Origin: Clostridiales bacterium
GTDB lineage: Bacteria > Bacillota > Clostridia > Clostridiales > Oxobacteraceae
Direction: 5' to 3'
DNA length: 56,004 nucleotides
Assembly (NCBI GenBank): GCA_030016385.1
Contig: JASEJN010000016.1
Span: forward strand, 1-56,004
In this document: positions 8,802-17,572 of the stretch, one piece after another
Position numbering within the stretch: position 1 is the first letter of the stretch
How the letters are laid out: each line of letters begins with the position of its first letter
Notes under the pieces: generated by a model
The model's input: the letters and a program-made list of their open reading frames with translations, nothing else
What the model was told of the DNA's origin: nothing
The model's database searches: none
Translations under genes and position numbers: made by a program

Positions 8802-10517
8802 TTATACGGCTTTTTTAGTCTTTAATTCATTTGCCATCGTTAGCATTTCTTCTGCATTCCTTAAAGTGAGTTCAGTAATCTTCGCACCGCCGAACATTCT
8901 TGCGATTTCTTTTATTTGACCGCTCCTCTCAAGTTTTTCAACCTTTGTCCTTGTTTTCCCCTCGTTTACATTTTTACTTATATAAAAGTGAGTATCAGCC
9001 ATGGAGGCTATTTGAGGCAGATGTGTCACACATATGACCTGGTGGGATTTTGAAATTTGTCCCAGCTTTTCAGCAACTGCCTGGGCTGCTTTTCCGCTTA
9101 TTCCTGTATCTATTTCATCGAATATCAAACATGGTATTTTATCCGCATCAGCCATAACTGTCTTTATTGCGAGCATTATCCGCGACGACTCGCCACCTGA
9201 TGCAATTTTACTCAGCGGTTTCAAGGGCTCTCCAGGATTTGCGGATATTAAAAAATATACAATATCAATACCGTTTTCTGAAAAATCAACTTGTCCATTC
9301 TTTTTCAAAACATCGAAATGCACTTCAAACTTAGTCTTATCCATCCGTAGAAATTTCAATTCATCCATGATATTTTTTTCAAGTTTTTTTGCGACACTTT
9401 TTCTTAGGTTGGAAAGCTTCTGGCTCAAATCATAGAGCAGGGCAGATTTTTGATCAATCTGCTTTTTTAATTTATCTATTATTTCATCGCTGTTTTTTAT
9501 GTCTTCTGCTTCTTTATATATTTTATCCCTGTACTTAAGTATTTCGCCTGTATCTTTGCCATATTTCATCTTTAATCTGTTTATCATATCCAATCTTGAT
9601 TCAACTTCATTTATAAGCTCAGGATTAAAATCTATCTTTTCTTTATATTCCCTGATATCCTCAACGGCACCTTCAACCGTAAAATAGGCATTTTCCAGGG
9701 AATTTGCCACTGCGTTTATCCTGTCGTCTATTCCGCAGATGCTTTTTAGCTGAGTCAATACGCGTCCCAAGCTATCATAAACGGGACTTATGTTCTCACT
9801 GCTTTCATATAAAAGCGAATAGCATGACGAAAGTACCGAGTACAGCTTTTCTGAATTATTCAGTATGGTTTTCTGTTTAATAAGATCTTCTTCTTCTCCC
9901 GGTTTTAATTTTGCATTGTCGATTTCCTGTATCTGATAGTTCAAAAAACCAAGTTTGCTTTCACGATCGTAATCGTCTCCCACGATGTTCTTAAGCTTGG
10001 ATTTTATGGCCTTTATTTCCTCATATGCTTCCCTTACCTTATCTTTTATATTTATAAGCTCATTCCCTCCGAATAAATCCAGTATCCCTATGTGACGCCT
10101 CTCATCCAGCAGCGACTGGTGCTCGTGCTGACCGTGAATATCAATTAGATAGTTGCCGATGGATTTAAGAATGCTCGTTGTGACCAATTTTCCGTTTACC
10201 CTGCATATGCTTCTGCCCTGGATGTTCATTTCCCTTGACAGTATTAGAACGTCATCGGTTCCGATTCCATAATACTGCATTTCATCTTTAAACTCGGGAC
10301 TGTCTATCCAATCAAATACAGCCGACACTTCAGTTTTTTCATAACCGGTACTTATTACATCCTTCGATGAGCGTTCACCCAATACAAAATTGACAGAGTC
10401 TATGATTATCGACTTGCCCGCACCCGTTTCTCCTGTCATTATATTAAGGCCCTTTGAAAATTCAATATTAAGATTTTCAATCAATGCAAAATTTCGTATA
10501 GACAATTGAAGGAGCAT
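8802..10517 (-). CDS. recN: DNA repair protein RecN
   Basis: RecN is an SMC-like ATPase that gathers double-strand break ends for recombination repair. The Walker A GETGAGKS is at about residues 30-37. A coiled-coil middle region (roughly 155-370) is rich in Glu, Lys and Leu. The C-terminal half holds the ABC signature SGGESSR and the Walker B CLIFDEIDTGISG. Length 571 is typical. The ATG has AGGAGG close upstream and lies 11 nt after argR, reproducing the argR-recN pair of many Firmicutes. Two strong hairpins follow it. Confidence 0.96.
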   Translation of the reverse strand: MLLQLSIRNFALIENLNIEFSKGLNIMTGETGAGKSIIIDSVNFVLGERSSKDVISTGYEKTEVSAVFDWIDSPEFKDEMQYYGIGTDDVLILSREMNIQGRSICRVNGKLVTTSILKSIGNYLIDIHGQHEHQSLLDERRHIGILDLFGGNELINIKDKVREAYEEIKAIKSKLKNIVGDDYDRESKLGFLNYQIQEIDNAKLKPGEEEDLIKQKTILNNSEKLYSVLSSCYSLLYESSENISPVYDSLGRVLTQLKSICGIDDRINAVANSLENAYFTVEGAVEDIREYKEKIDFNPELINEVESRLDMINRLKMKYGKDTGEILKYRDKIYKEAEDIKNSDEIIDKLKKQIDQKSALLYDLSQKLSNLRKSVAKKLEKNIMDELKFLRMDKTKFEVHFDVLKKNGQVDFSENGIDIVYFLISANPGEPLKPLSKIASGGESSRIMLAIKTVMADADKIPCLIFDEIDTGISGKAAQAVAEKLGQISKSHQVICVTHLPQIASMADTHFYISKNVNEGKTRTKVEKLERSGQIKEIARMFGGAKITELTLRNAEEMLTMANELKTKKAV

Positions 10518-10528
10518 TTTAATGCCTC

Positions 10529-10981
10529 CTATTCGTTTACAAGTCTTTTTAACCTGCTTACAATTTCCTCCGCCTTTTCATTTGTCCTCGTAAGTATGAA
10601 AATCGTATTATCACCTGCAAGCGTCCCAACGATGCCATCGAAATTCAGAGAATCGATGGCCTCCGCAGCAGCCGGGGCAGAACCGGATATCGTTCTGATG
10701 GAAATAATATTATTTACATAATCGATTGTTAAAACTGTCTGGGTAAAAATAGTAACCAATTTATCTGAAAGCATATTTTCTGTAGGTGCAATAGATGCAT
10801 ATTTATACCTGCCGCTGCCTGAAAGCACTTTTATCAATTTCAATTCCTTTATGTCCCTTGAAACTGTAGCCTGTGTCACATTGATACCCGCTTTTTTCAA
10901 CTCATCCGCAAGTTCCTCCTGAGTTTCAATATCTTTATTGTTGACGATCTCAAGTATTTTAGCATGCCTGGCTATTTTCAT
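10529..10981 (-). CDS. argR: Arginine repressor
   Basis: ArgR/AhrC is a hexameric arginine-dependent repressor or activator of arginine metabolism. The N-terminal winged helix-turn-helix includes [20 protein letters not shown] and SRDIKEL, and the C-terminal domain includes the arginine-binding stretch [12 protein letters not shown]. Its 150 residues are the full family length. It lies 33 nt after nadK and 11 nt before recN. I did not find a clear ARG box nearby. Confidence 0.95.
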   Translation of the reverse strand: MKIARHAKILEIVNNKDIETQEELADELKKAGINVTQATVSRDIKELKLIKVLSGSGRYKYASIAPTENMLSDKLVTIFTQTVLTIDYVNNIISIRTISGSAPAAAEAIDSLNFDGIVGTLAGDNTIFILTRTNEKAEEIVSRLKRLVNE

Positions 10982-11014
10982 AAAATTTTCCCCTTTCGTT
11001 TAGCCCGTTAATAT

Positions 11015-11872
11015 TTATTTTTCAGTAAGTTTTGTTCTTAAAACATTGTAAAAAGTTTTGCCCAAAAGTTTTACAAAGCTTGTTTTATATTTTGATTTCT
11101 TTATGATTGCATATTTCTCTTCATCGCCGCTTAATTTATATCCTACCTGCCCGTCAACCATCAAATATGCATCGCCGCGATTATTTAATAAATCTATCTT
11201 TACCTCATCATCTTCAGAGACTGCTATTGATGCCCTGTTTGATAAAGAATGAGGGCAAATAGGAGTTATGACAATAGCAGGCAACTGCGGGCTTACAATA
11301 GGGCCTCCGGCAGATAATGAATAAGCTGTAGAGCCTGTAGGAGTAGAGATTATCAAGCCATCACCATTTGTCGAAGCAACATATTCTCCATTTATGTATA
11401 TATTCAAAGTAATCAAATGCGAAAGTGTACCTCTTGTAATTACAATATCGTTCAGCGCATGAAATTCTTTAGAACTATCTTTTTCGATAATAGAGGCACT
11501 AAGCATCATTCTCTTTTCAATATTCAATCCATCTTTAAAAATTGCCCTTAATGAATCGAAAAGGTCTTTTACCTCGACTTCCGCCAGAAATCCAAGGTGC
11601 CCGAGGTTTACACCCAATATGGGCACTTCGGATTTGTAAGTTTCCCTTGCTACACTCAGTATCGTGCCGTCGCCTCCCAGCACGATTATGAAGTCGGAAT
11701 CATTGTATATATCATCCTCAGTGCATGCATATTTATGCTTCAACAATCCATTTGATATTTCTTCGGTTAAAAGCGGGCATCCTTCATTCTTTTCAAGAAA
11801 ATCTACTATAGAACTTGTTATGGCCAAATCTTTATCTTTGCTTGCGTTTACTATTATACCAACTTTATGCAT
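11015..11872 (-). CDS. nadK: NAD kinase
   Basis: Phosphorylates NAD+ to NADP+. The family motifs LGGDGTIL (about residues 61-68) and [21 protein letters not shown] (the NAD-binding and catalytic block, quoted up to 20 residues as [16 protein letters not shown]) are intact, and the basic C-terminal domain is complete. The ATG at 11872 (product MHKVGIIVN...) is preferred over one five codons upstream, because GGAGTG precedes only the former. The gene lies in the tlyA-nadK-argR-recN run, but about 420 nt of gene-free sequence separates it from tlyA. Confidence 0.94.
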   Translation of the reverse strand: MHKVGIIVNASKDKDLAITSSIVDFLEKNEGCPLLTEEISNGLLKHKYACTEDDIYNDSDFIIVLGGDGTILSVARETYKSEVPILGVNLGHLGFLAEVEVKDLFDSLRAIFKDGLNIEKRMMLSASIIEKDSSKEFHALNDIVITRGTLSHLITLNIYINGEYVASTNGDGLIISTPTGSTAYSLSAGGPIVSPQLPAIVITPICPHSLSNRASIAVSEDDEVKIDLLNNRGDAYLMVDGQVGYKLSGDEEKYAIIKKSKYKTSFVKLLGKTFYNVLRTKLTEK

Positions 11873-11899
11873 ATGTTTACACTCCATAATATACTATAT

Positions 11900-12050
11900 G
11901 TGAACTGCCGCCGCTCATACAAACAGCGGCTTCCTGCCAAAGGTATGCTATCACACCAGTATCAACAAGCTATCCCCCATGTCCCATAGGTTCTATTTTG
12001 CAATTCATCCCGCCGTCTATAAAAGCGGGAGAATTCTTGCTAAGTCAGGT
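11900..12050 (+). other. Structured gene-free stretch, possible IS200/IS605-type end relic
   Basis: The 419 nt between nadK and tlyA hold no credible gene. The part next to nadK is richer in G+C than the usual spacers and contains two hairpins: GCCGCT/AGCGGC (11910-11930) and TCCCGC/GCGGGA (12008-12030). The second is followed by GAGAATTCTTGCTAA. This arrangement resembles the terminal hairpin of tnpB-carrying IS200/IS605 elements, but no transposase remains. The strand is uncertain. A MITE copy follows at 12121. Confidence 0.3.
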
Positions 12051-12120
12051 TAATATGCAACTGCCGGTATCATTTAGTTATCATATTACCCAAAATTTAT
12101 CAATTGCATACATAAATTAC

Positions 12121-12212
12121 CTTCGATTCGTAATATGAGCTTGTGTTATTTCGAGCACTCATTCGTCGCTTAAAATAACACAAGCCTATTTATACCTGAT
12201 TACGAATTGAAG
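12121..12212. mobile_element. MITE-like palindromic repeat, copy 1
   Basis: A 92-bp element begins CTTCGATTCGTAATATGA and ends with its inverted counterpart ...TTACGAATTGAAG. An inner stem is built on GTGTTATTT / AAATAACAC. It is flanked by direct 9-bp repeats ATAAATTAC at 12112-12120 and 12213-12221, a target-site duplication. It lies in the nadK-tlyA spacer and encodes nothing. Confidence 0.85.
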
Positions 12213-12291
12213 ATAAATTACCTTTTATACGTCAGACTCATGTTTTTTGAACATTTAATCTTTCGGATTCAAACTTCGCAATATATTGCAT

Positions 12292-13098
12292 CTATAATAT
12301 CTCATGAGATTCATCAACAACGTTCGCAATTAATTCGTCAATATTCAATACTTTATTTCTGCCAGGTTTGTTTAAAATGTATAATAAATATTCTATATTG
12401 CCCTCCGGGCCTTTAATAGGGGAAAATGAAAGGCCTCCTATACTGAATTCATTATACATGCTAAAATCGATTATCCCTTTAATAACTTCCTTGTGAGTCG
12501 CAGGATCCCTTACGACACCTTTTTTGCCGACTTTTTCTCTCCCTGCTTCAAATTGCGGTTTCACCAGGCATACGATTTCCCCGCCTTCCTTTACTAATTT
12601 TTTAATCACTGGAAGGACAAGCTTTAAAGATATAAACGAAACATCTATGGTGCATATATCGCTCAAATAGCCTATATCACTTAAAGAGACATATCTTATG
12701 TTAGTCCTTTCCATAAGAGTGACCCTTTTATCGGTCCTGAGTTTCCAGGCAAACTGCCCATAGCCTACATCTATCGCCACTACTTTATCCGCACCGTTTT
12801 TAAGAAGGCAGTCGGTAAAGCCTCCCGTCGATGCTCCTACATCTATTGCTGTCTTATGAAGCGCATTTATTTTAAACTCCGACAATGCCTTTTCAAGTTT
12901 CAATCCCCCCCTGCTCACATATGGCAGGGCATTTCCCTTGACACTGATAGGCAAATCAGGGTCAATCATTTCACCTGCTTTATCTATCCTTACATTGTTT
13001 ACAAATACCAATCCGGCCATAATGTTTTGTTTTGCCTTTTCCCTTGTTTCAAAAAAACCTCTGGCCACTAAAACTTTGTCCAGTCTCTCTTTTGACAT
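12292..13098 (-). CDS. tlyA: TlyA family rRNA 2'-O-methyltransferase
   Basis: TlyA proteins (often mislabelled hemolysin A) methylate ribose 2'-OH groups of rRNA. An N-terminal S4 RNA-binding domain (RLDKVLVARGFFETREKAKQ) is followed by an FtsJ-like methyltransferase domain with the SAM motif DVGASTGGFTDCLL and VAIDVGYGQ. The ATG at 13098 has AAGGGGAT upstream; an in-frame start 13 codons earlier lacks a ribosome-binding site. 268 residues is the usual length. It directly follows dxs. Confidence 0.92.
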   Translation of the reverse strand: MSKERLDKVLVARGFFETREKAKQNIMAGLVFVNNVRIDKAGEMIDPDLPISVKGNALPYVSRGGLKLEKALSEFKINALHKTAIDVGASTGGFTDCLLKNGADKVVAIDVGYGQFAWKLRTDKRVTLMERTNIRYVSLSDIGYLSDICTIDVSFISLKLVLPVIKKLVKEGGEIVCLVKPQFEAGREKVGKKGVVRDPATHKEVIKGIIDFSMYNEFSIGGLSFSPIKGPEGNIEYLLYILNKPGRNKVLNIDELIANVVDESHEIL

Positions 13099-13141
13099 AT
13101 ATATCCCCTTATAAATTCCATATATTTGATACTGCATAAAA

Positions 13142-15004
13142 TCATATCATTTTTAATATGGTTTCGACGATACCTTCAGCATCAAGTTTGTATTTTTTAA
13201 AAAGTATATTCACATTCCCATGCTCAATAAATTTATCAGGGAAACCCATGACTTTTATCTTTTTATCGTAAATTCCCCTTTTGCTTAATAGCTCAAGAAC
13301 ACCTGAACCAAAACCTCCGCATGATACATTATCTTCTACCGTAACGATGTATTCGTATTTCGATATTTCACCGATAAGTCCATCTTCGTCGAGAGGTTTC
13401 ATGAACCTTGCATTTATAAGACCAGCATTTATACCCATGTTTTTTAATTTAAGCACCGCTTTATACGCATGTCCTACCATTCTTCCAACCGCTATTATCA
13501 GAATATCCTTCCCGTCATTTATTTTTTCGATTTTAAATGGTTCAAAACCCCTGTCCTGAAACTTTATGTTTTCCATGTCCGAACCCCTGGGATACCTAAT
13601 TGCAACAGGAAAATCCGTCTTGAAAGCAAACTCTATCATGTTTTTAAATTCATTTATACACTTGGGCGCCATAATTACAATATTTGGTATGTTTCTTAAA
13701 TACGATATATCAAATACTCCCTGATGGGTTTCTCCATCCTCTCCTACAATCCCTCCTCTGTCTATGGCAAACACTACAGGCAGTTTCTGCATGCACACGT
13801 CATGTAAAACTTGATCATATGCTCTCTGTAGAAATGTAGAATAGACCGCAAAAACAGGATGCATACCATTTGCTGCAAGACCGGCCGCTAATGTTACGGC
13901 ATGCTCTTCGGCAATTCCCACGTCGAAAAATCTTTCGGGAAATACCCTTGAAAAATTATAAAGCCCGGTACCTTCACGCATCGCAGCAGTAATGGCGACG
14001 ATTTTATCGTCTTTCTTTGCCAGTTTCACAATTTCGTCACCGAAAACATCCGAATATGTCACCTTTTTTTTACCTATTGGTTCACCTGTATCAATATCAA
14101 ATTCACCTATGCCGTGAAATTTGTCAGGGTTATCTTCAGCTAATTCATAACCCTTTCCCTTTTTTGTTATCACATGGATGAGTATCGGTCCCTTTATCTT
14201 TTTGGATCTCTCCATTACATCCTTTAAAGTTGCTATATCGTGACCGTCTATTGGACCTAAATATGTGAAACCAAGGTCTTCAAAGAGCATCCCAGGCACA
14301 ATTAAATATTTCAGGCTTCCTTTAAGCTTATCCAACAATTTGGAAACATTATACCCTAATGAAGGTATTTTTTTCAACATATTTTCAACATCTTTTTTTA
14401 ACTTGAAATACATGGGGTCCGTCCTTATCCTGCTGAGATAAGTTGCAAGGCTTCCTACATTTTTTGATATCGACATCTGGTTATCATTTAATATGACAGT
14501 CATGTTTGTCTTGCTTCCTCCGGCGTCGTTTAACGCTTCAAAAGCCATACCGCCTGTCATAGCCCCATCTCCTATGACTGCCACGACATTATATTTTTCA
14601 CCTTTCATATCCCTTGCCCTGCTCATCCCTAATGCAGCCGAGATGGATGTACTGCTGTGACCTGTCTCAAAAATATCATATATGCTTTCGCTGCGCTTAG
14701 GAAATCCACTTAAGCCGCCGTAACTTCTTAATGTGTTAAAATAATTTTTCCTTCCCGTAAGAATTTTATACACATATGTTTGATGCCCCACATCCCATAT
14801 CACTTTATCATAGGGAACTTTATATACGCAAAGAATGGCTATTGTAAGCTCTACCACACCTAAATTGGATGCAAGATGACCTCCTGTTTTTGAAACGTTT
14901 TTTATGATAAATTTTCTGATCTCTTCCGCTAAATTCTGCAATGTTTTGCAATCAAGACTTCTTATATCTTCAGGATAATTGATCCTGTCTAATAAATTAC
15001 CCAT
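13142..15004 (-). CDS. dxs: 1-Deoxy-D-xylulose-5-phosphate synthase
   Basis: Thiamine-diphosphate enzyme joining pyruvate and glyceraldehyde-3-phosphate, the entry step of the MEP isoprenoid pathway. The N-terminal H-x-S-T substrate motif (TGHSSTSISAALG), the TPP motif GDGAMTGGMAFEALNDAG and the transketolase central domain (EEHAVTLAAGLA, DRGGIVGEDGETHQG) are all present in a full 620 residues. It follows oapA and the OLE RNA. ispA lies just beyond the RNA, so two isoprenoid genes flank the RNA-protein pair. Confidence 0.97.
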   Translation of the reverse strand: MGNLLDRINYPEDIRSLDCKTLQNLAEEIRKFIIKNVSKTGGHLASNLGVVELTIAILCVYKVPYDKVIWDVGHQTYVYKILTGRKNYFNTLRSYGGLSGFPKRSESIYDIFETGHSSTSISAALGMSRARDMKGEKYNVVAVIGDGAMTGGMAFEALNDAGGSKTNMTVILNDNQMSISKNVGSLATYLSRIRTDPMYFKLKKDVENMLKKIPSLGYNVSKLLDKLKGSLKYLIVPGMLFEDLGFTYLGPIDGHDIATLKDVMERSKKIKGPILIHVITKKGKGYELAEDNPDKFHGIGEFDIDTGEPIGKKKVTYSDVFGDEIVKLAKKDDKIVAITAAMREGTGLYNFSRVFPERFFDVGIAEEHAVTLAAGLAANGMHPVFAVYSTFLQRAYDQVLHDVCMQKLPVVFAIDRGGIVGEDGETHQGVFDISYLRNIPNIVIMAPKCINEFKNMIEFAFKTDFPVAIRYPRGSDMENIKFQDRGFEPFKIEKINDGKDILIIAVGRMVGHAYKAVLKLKNMGINAGLINARFMKPLDEDGLIGEISKYEYIVTVEDNVSCGGFGSGVLELLSKRGIYDKKIKVMGFPDKFIEHGNVNILFKKYKLDAEGIVETILKMI

Positions 15005-15079
15005 ATATAATCCGATGCCCTTTCACAAAGTAAGTCATACTTAAGTAAGTCGTACTTTCAGCCTGTACACAAATCCAAA

Positions 15080-15658
15080 TTATTTATGAAATATTCTTTT
15101 CGGTTTTTCAATTATATAACCTATTTTATACACTATATTATTGCAATTGGTTATTGCAAACTTTTTTCCTGCCGCTTTACCCCCAACGGTAAGCGCGGCG
15201 ATCACTGCGCTAAACGCAATTGAGACAATGGTTTTTATGCCTTCTGAATTCGTGAGTATTATTTTTGCCGATATTAATGCACCCGTTGCCCCGCTTATGA
15301 TACTGCATATATCGCCTATTACGTCATTGCATATGTTCGAAATCTGGGTGGCATTTCTGATAAGCCACACCGCTCTCCTCGCACCCAATACTTTTCTGGA
15401 AGACATGGAATGAAAGGGAGTCTCATCAGCCGCTGTAACAGCAACGCCTATTATATCAGAAAGAATGCCGGTCAATATAATTACTATCAATATAATAAAT
15501 GCCACTAATATTTTAACATTACTTAGCAGCACCGAAGATACAAAAGAAAAACTGGCTGAAATAAAAAAAGTCAAAAAAATAATCTTTATAACCCATGTAT
15601 TGATGTTGGCCTTTTTACCTCCAGTTATTTTCTTATTGAATTTAACTTTTTTTTTCAT
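15080..15658 (-). CDS. oapA: OLE-associated membrane protein OapA
   Basis: A 192-residue membrane protein with about four hydrophobic segments and a basic N-terminus. The stretch VTAADETPFHSMSSRKVLGA with the following basic residues resembles DUF21/CNNM (CorB-like) transporters, and such proteins are often annotated as Mg/Co transporter fragments. Its position immediately 3' of the OLE RNA and 5' of dxs is exactly that of OapA, which binds OLE RNA and brings it to the membrane in Bacillus halodurans. The start is ATG 15658; GGGAGGG lies about 12 nt upstream. Identification rests on gene order plus the DUF21-like core. Confidence 0.88.
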   Translation of the reverse strand: MKKKVKFNKKITGGKKANINTWVIKIIFLTFFISASFSFVSSVLLSNVKILVAFIILIVIILTGILSDIIGVAVTAADETPFHSMSSRKVLGARRAVWLIRNATQISNICNDVIGDICSIISGATGALISAKIILTNSEGIKTIVSIAFSAVIAALTVGGKAAGKKFAITNCNNIVYKIGYIIEKPKRIFHK

Positions 15659-15705
15659 TAAGGGGAATTGCCCTCCCGTCCTTGGTATAACCCTTCTATA
15701 TGTAT

Positions 15706-16289
15706 AAAAGGTGGTAACATATTGAGTAAAGTTTGCGGCTTAGGTCCAGCAGGATTTCCCGCATTTAGTGCTAAAATGTCGCCATTTCAGCGGTTTCCCT
15801 TTAAACACATGCCTGATGTGTCGCCACTTTCAGCGCTGAATCACCACTCAGTCCACACTGCAATCCCCAATATGTTTTCGATGAACAGCCTAGGAGATTT
15901 CCTCAACAATTTTATTCACCCATAGCCTCTTTTGCAAAACATGTTTCTGGCAGCGATAACTCACATATATAATGGCCGCTTATACAGGAGAATGAACTGC
16001 TTCCCCATATTCCACTCAAGGCAGGCTACACTGCATATAGCATCTGAATCTGTACCACATTGCAGGTTTAGCCCCAAACCGTAAAAAACTCTACGGATTT
16101 AGGTCTCCACGAAAGCAGGGTCGAAAACTACATGCCATTGTAATTTGCCCTATCTTTCTTAACTCTCAGCACCAACCCCTGACTGGGCGTCAAAAGCTGA
16201 CACAAAGAACTTCATCGATATGCCCTTTAGCGGATTTTTAGCCCCGCCCTCAAAGTGAATAAAATCGACTAGGATACTGCACCACCTTT
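15706..16289 (-). ncRNA. ole: OLE (ornate large extremophilic) RNA
   Basis: About 584 nt of gene-free sequence, richer in G+C than its surroundings, lie between ispA and oapA. On the minus strand the 5' end AAAGGTGGT (16289-16281) pairs perfectly with ACCACCTTT at the 3' end (15715-15707), closing the whole element. Local hairpins are visible inside, for example GCGGGAAATCCTGC and CCGTAGA...TTACGG. Size (known OLE RNAs are about 600 nt), position in an ispA-RNA-oapA-dxs operon and multibranched terminal closure all agree with OLE RNA. OLE-OapA complexes are membrane-bound and linked to tolerance of alcohol, cold and Mg stress. I could not run a covariance model. Confidence 0.88.
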
Positions 16290-16343
16290 ATGCAAGATTA
16301 ATTATAACATATAGATATGCATCATTCAATCTAACAAGTTACT

Positions 16344-16372
16344 GCACATATTTTATATTTGAAGAATATTAT
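16344..16372. repeat. Short dispersed AT-rich repeat, copy A
   Basis: GCACATATTTTATATTTGAA and the following GAATATTAT lie between ispA and the OLE RNA. Similar sequence recurs at 30115, 33134 and 44151. Confidence 0.5.
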
Positions 16373-16436
16373 TCCAATCGATAAGCTCCAATGCTCTCTT
16401 CATAATATTGTTTAAATAATTTTAACGAATCTGTTG

Positions 16437-17321
16437 CTAATAATTCCTGCTTAATAAAAGATCTGCAACACCTTTCAGAAATTCCGCCTTTTGGCCAAAA
16501 TAATCGATATCTTCCATGGCTTTTTCAGATAAAAACCTTGCCATTTTCATTGATTCTTTAATGCCATGCATCGAGACATATGTAGCTTTTTTATTTACCT
16601 CATCGCTACCTGTTTCTTTGCCCATTGTTTTCCTGTCTCCGATGACATCCAATATATCATCCACGATCTGAAACGCAAATCCGAGATTTTCACCATACCT
16701 TGTAAGCTTTTCAATGTCATCTTCACCGGCGCCTGCAATTATCGCCCCGGATCTTATTGCCGCCTTTATAAGGGCACCTGTTTTATTATTATACATATAC
16801 TTTAAAATATCTTCCGATATTTTTTTGTTTTCGCATTCAAGATCGACAACCTGTCCGCCTATCATTCCATATATGCCGGCAGCTCTCGATATCTCAAAAG
16901 CCGCTCTTACGTACTTTCTTTGGTTTTTTTGATATGCATATTCCACCATGTTCTCAAATGCAAAATTTAAAAGAGCATCACCTGTAAGAATCGCCATGCC
17001 TTCTCCGAAAACCTTATGATTGGAAAGCTTTCCCCTTCTGTAGTCGTCATTATCCATAGCCGGAAGATCATCGTGTATAAGCGAATATGTGTGTATCATC
17101 TCTATGGAAGCTGCAAAAGGCATCACATCGGCTGCGGGGCATCCGAATAGCTCGCTGCTTCCTATCATGAGTACAGGCCTTAATCTTTTGCCGCCGGCAA
17201 AAGTGCTGTATCTCATCGAATTTAAAATCGTATTTATATACTTATGCTCCGATGGAATAATCTTTTTAAGATAGTCGCCTACGCTGTTTGAAATCTCAAT
17301 TATCCTTTTGTTTATATCCAT
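16437..17321 (-). CDS. ispA: Polyprenyl synthetase (farnesyl diphosphate synthase type)
   Basis: Condenses isopentenyl diphosphate with allylic diphosphates to make C15 (or C20) prenyl diphosphates. The first aspartate-rich motif is DDLPAMDND (about residues 83-91) and the second is DDILDVIGD. GGKRLRP and the GGQVVDLE region are intact. Length 294 is usual. It follows xseB by 2 nt and precedes the OLE RNA. The exact chain length cannot be fixed from sequence. Confidence 0.94.
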   Translation of the reverse strand: MDINKRIIEISNSVGDYLKKIIPSEHKYINTILNSMRYSTFAGGKRLRPVLMIGSSELFGCPAADVMPFAASIEMIHTYSLIHDDLPAMDNDDYRRGKLSNHKVFGEGMAILTGDALLNFAFENMVEYAYQKNQRKYVRAAFEISRAAGIYGMIGGQVVDLECENKKISEDILKYMYNNKTGALIKAAIRSGAIIAGAGEDDIEKLTRYGENLGFAFQIVDDILDVIGDRKTMGKETGSDEVNKKATYVSMHGIKESMKMARFLSEKAMEDIDYFGQKAEFLKGVADLLLSRNY

Positions 17322-17323
17322 AT

Positions 17324-17572
17324 CTATTTTGCACTCTCACAATCGAAGGGCACTTCTTTTTGGGTGCCGTTGCTTTCCTTTATCAGCATTTTCACTTTTG
17401 TTTCGGCATTATCTAATTTCTCGCTGCAAATCTTAACAAGCTCGATACCCTCCTGAAAAGCTTCCATCGACTTCTCCAGGCTCAAATTGCCATCCTGCAG
17501 GCTTTTTATTATCTCTTCCAGCCTTTCCAATGCATCTTCAAATTTGATATTATTTGTTTTTTTCTCTGCCAT
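17324..17572 (-). CDS. xseB: Exodeoxyribonuclease VII small subunit
   Basis: XseB assembles in several copies with XseA into the single-strand-specific exonuclease VII. This 82-residue helical protein has the family core FEDALERLEEIIKSLQDGNLSLEKSM. For compliance with length limits, note simply that the core spans residues 11-40 and contains LERLEEI and LEKSMEAF. The start lies inside the xseA 3' end (23-nt overlap) with GAGGG upstream. Confidence 0.93.
   Translation of the reverse strand: MAEKKTNNIKFEDALERLEEIIKSLQDGNLSLEKSMEAFQEGIELVKICSEKLDNAETKVKMLIKESNGTQKEVPFDCESAK

Noticed and set aside
15668..15925. Open frame on the plus strand across the 3' part of the OLE RNA
   Set aside because: It runs against the operon, has no family resemblance and lies wholly inside a structured RNA.
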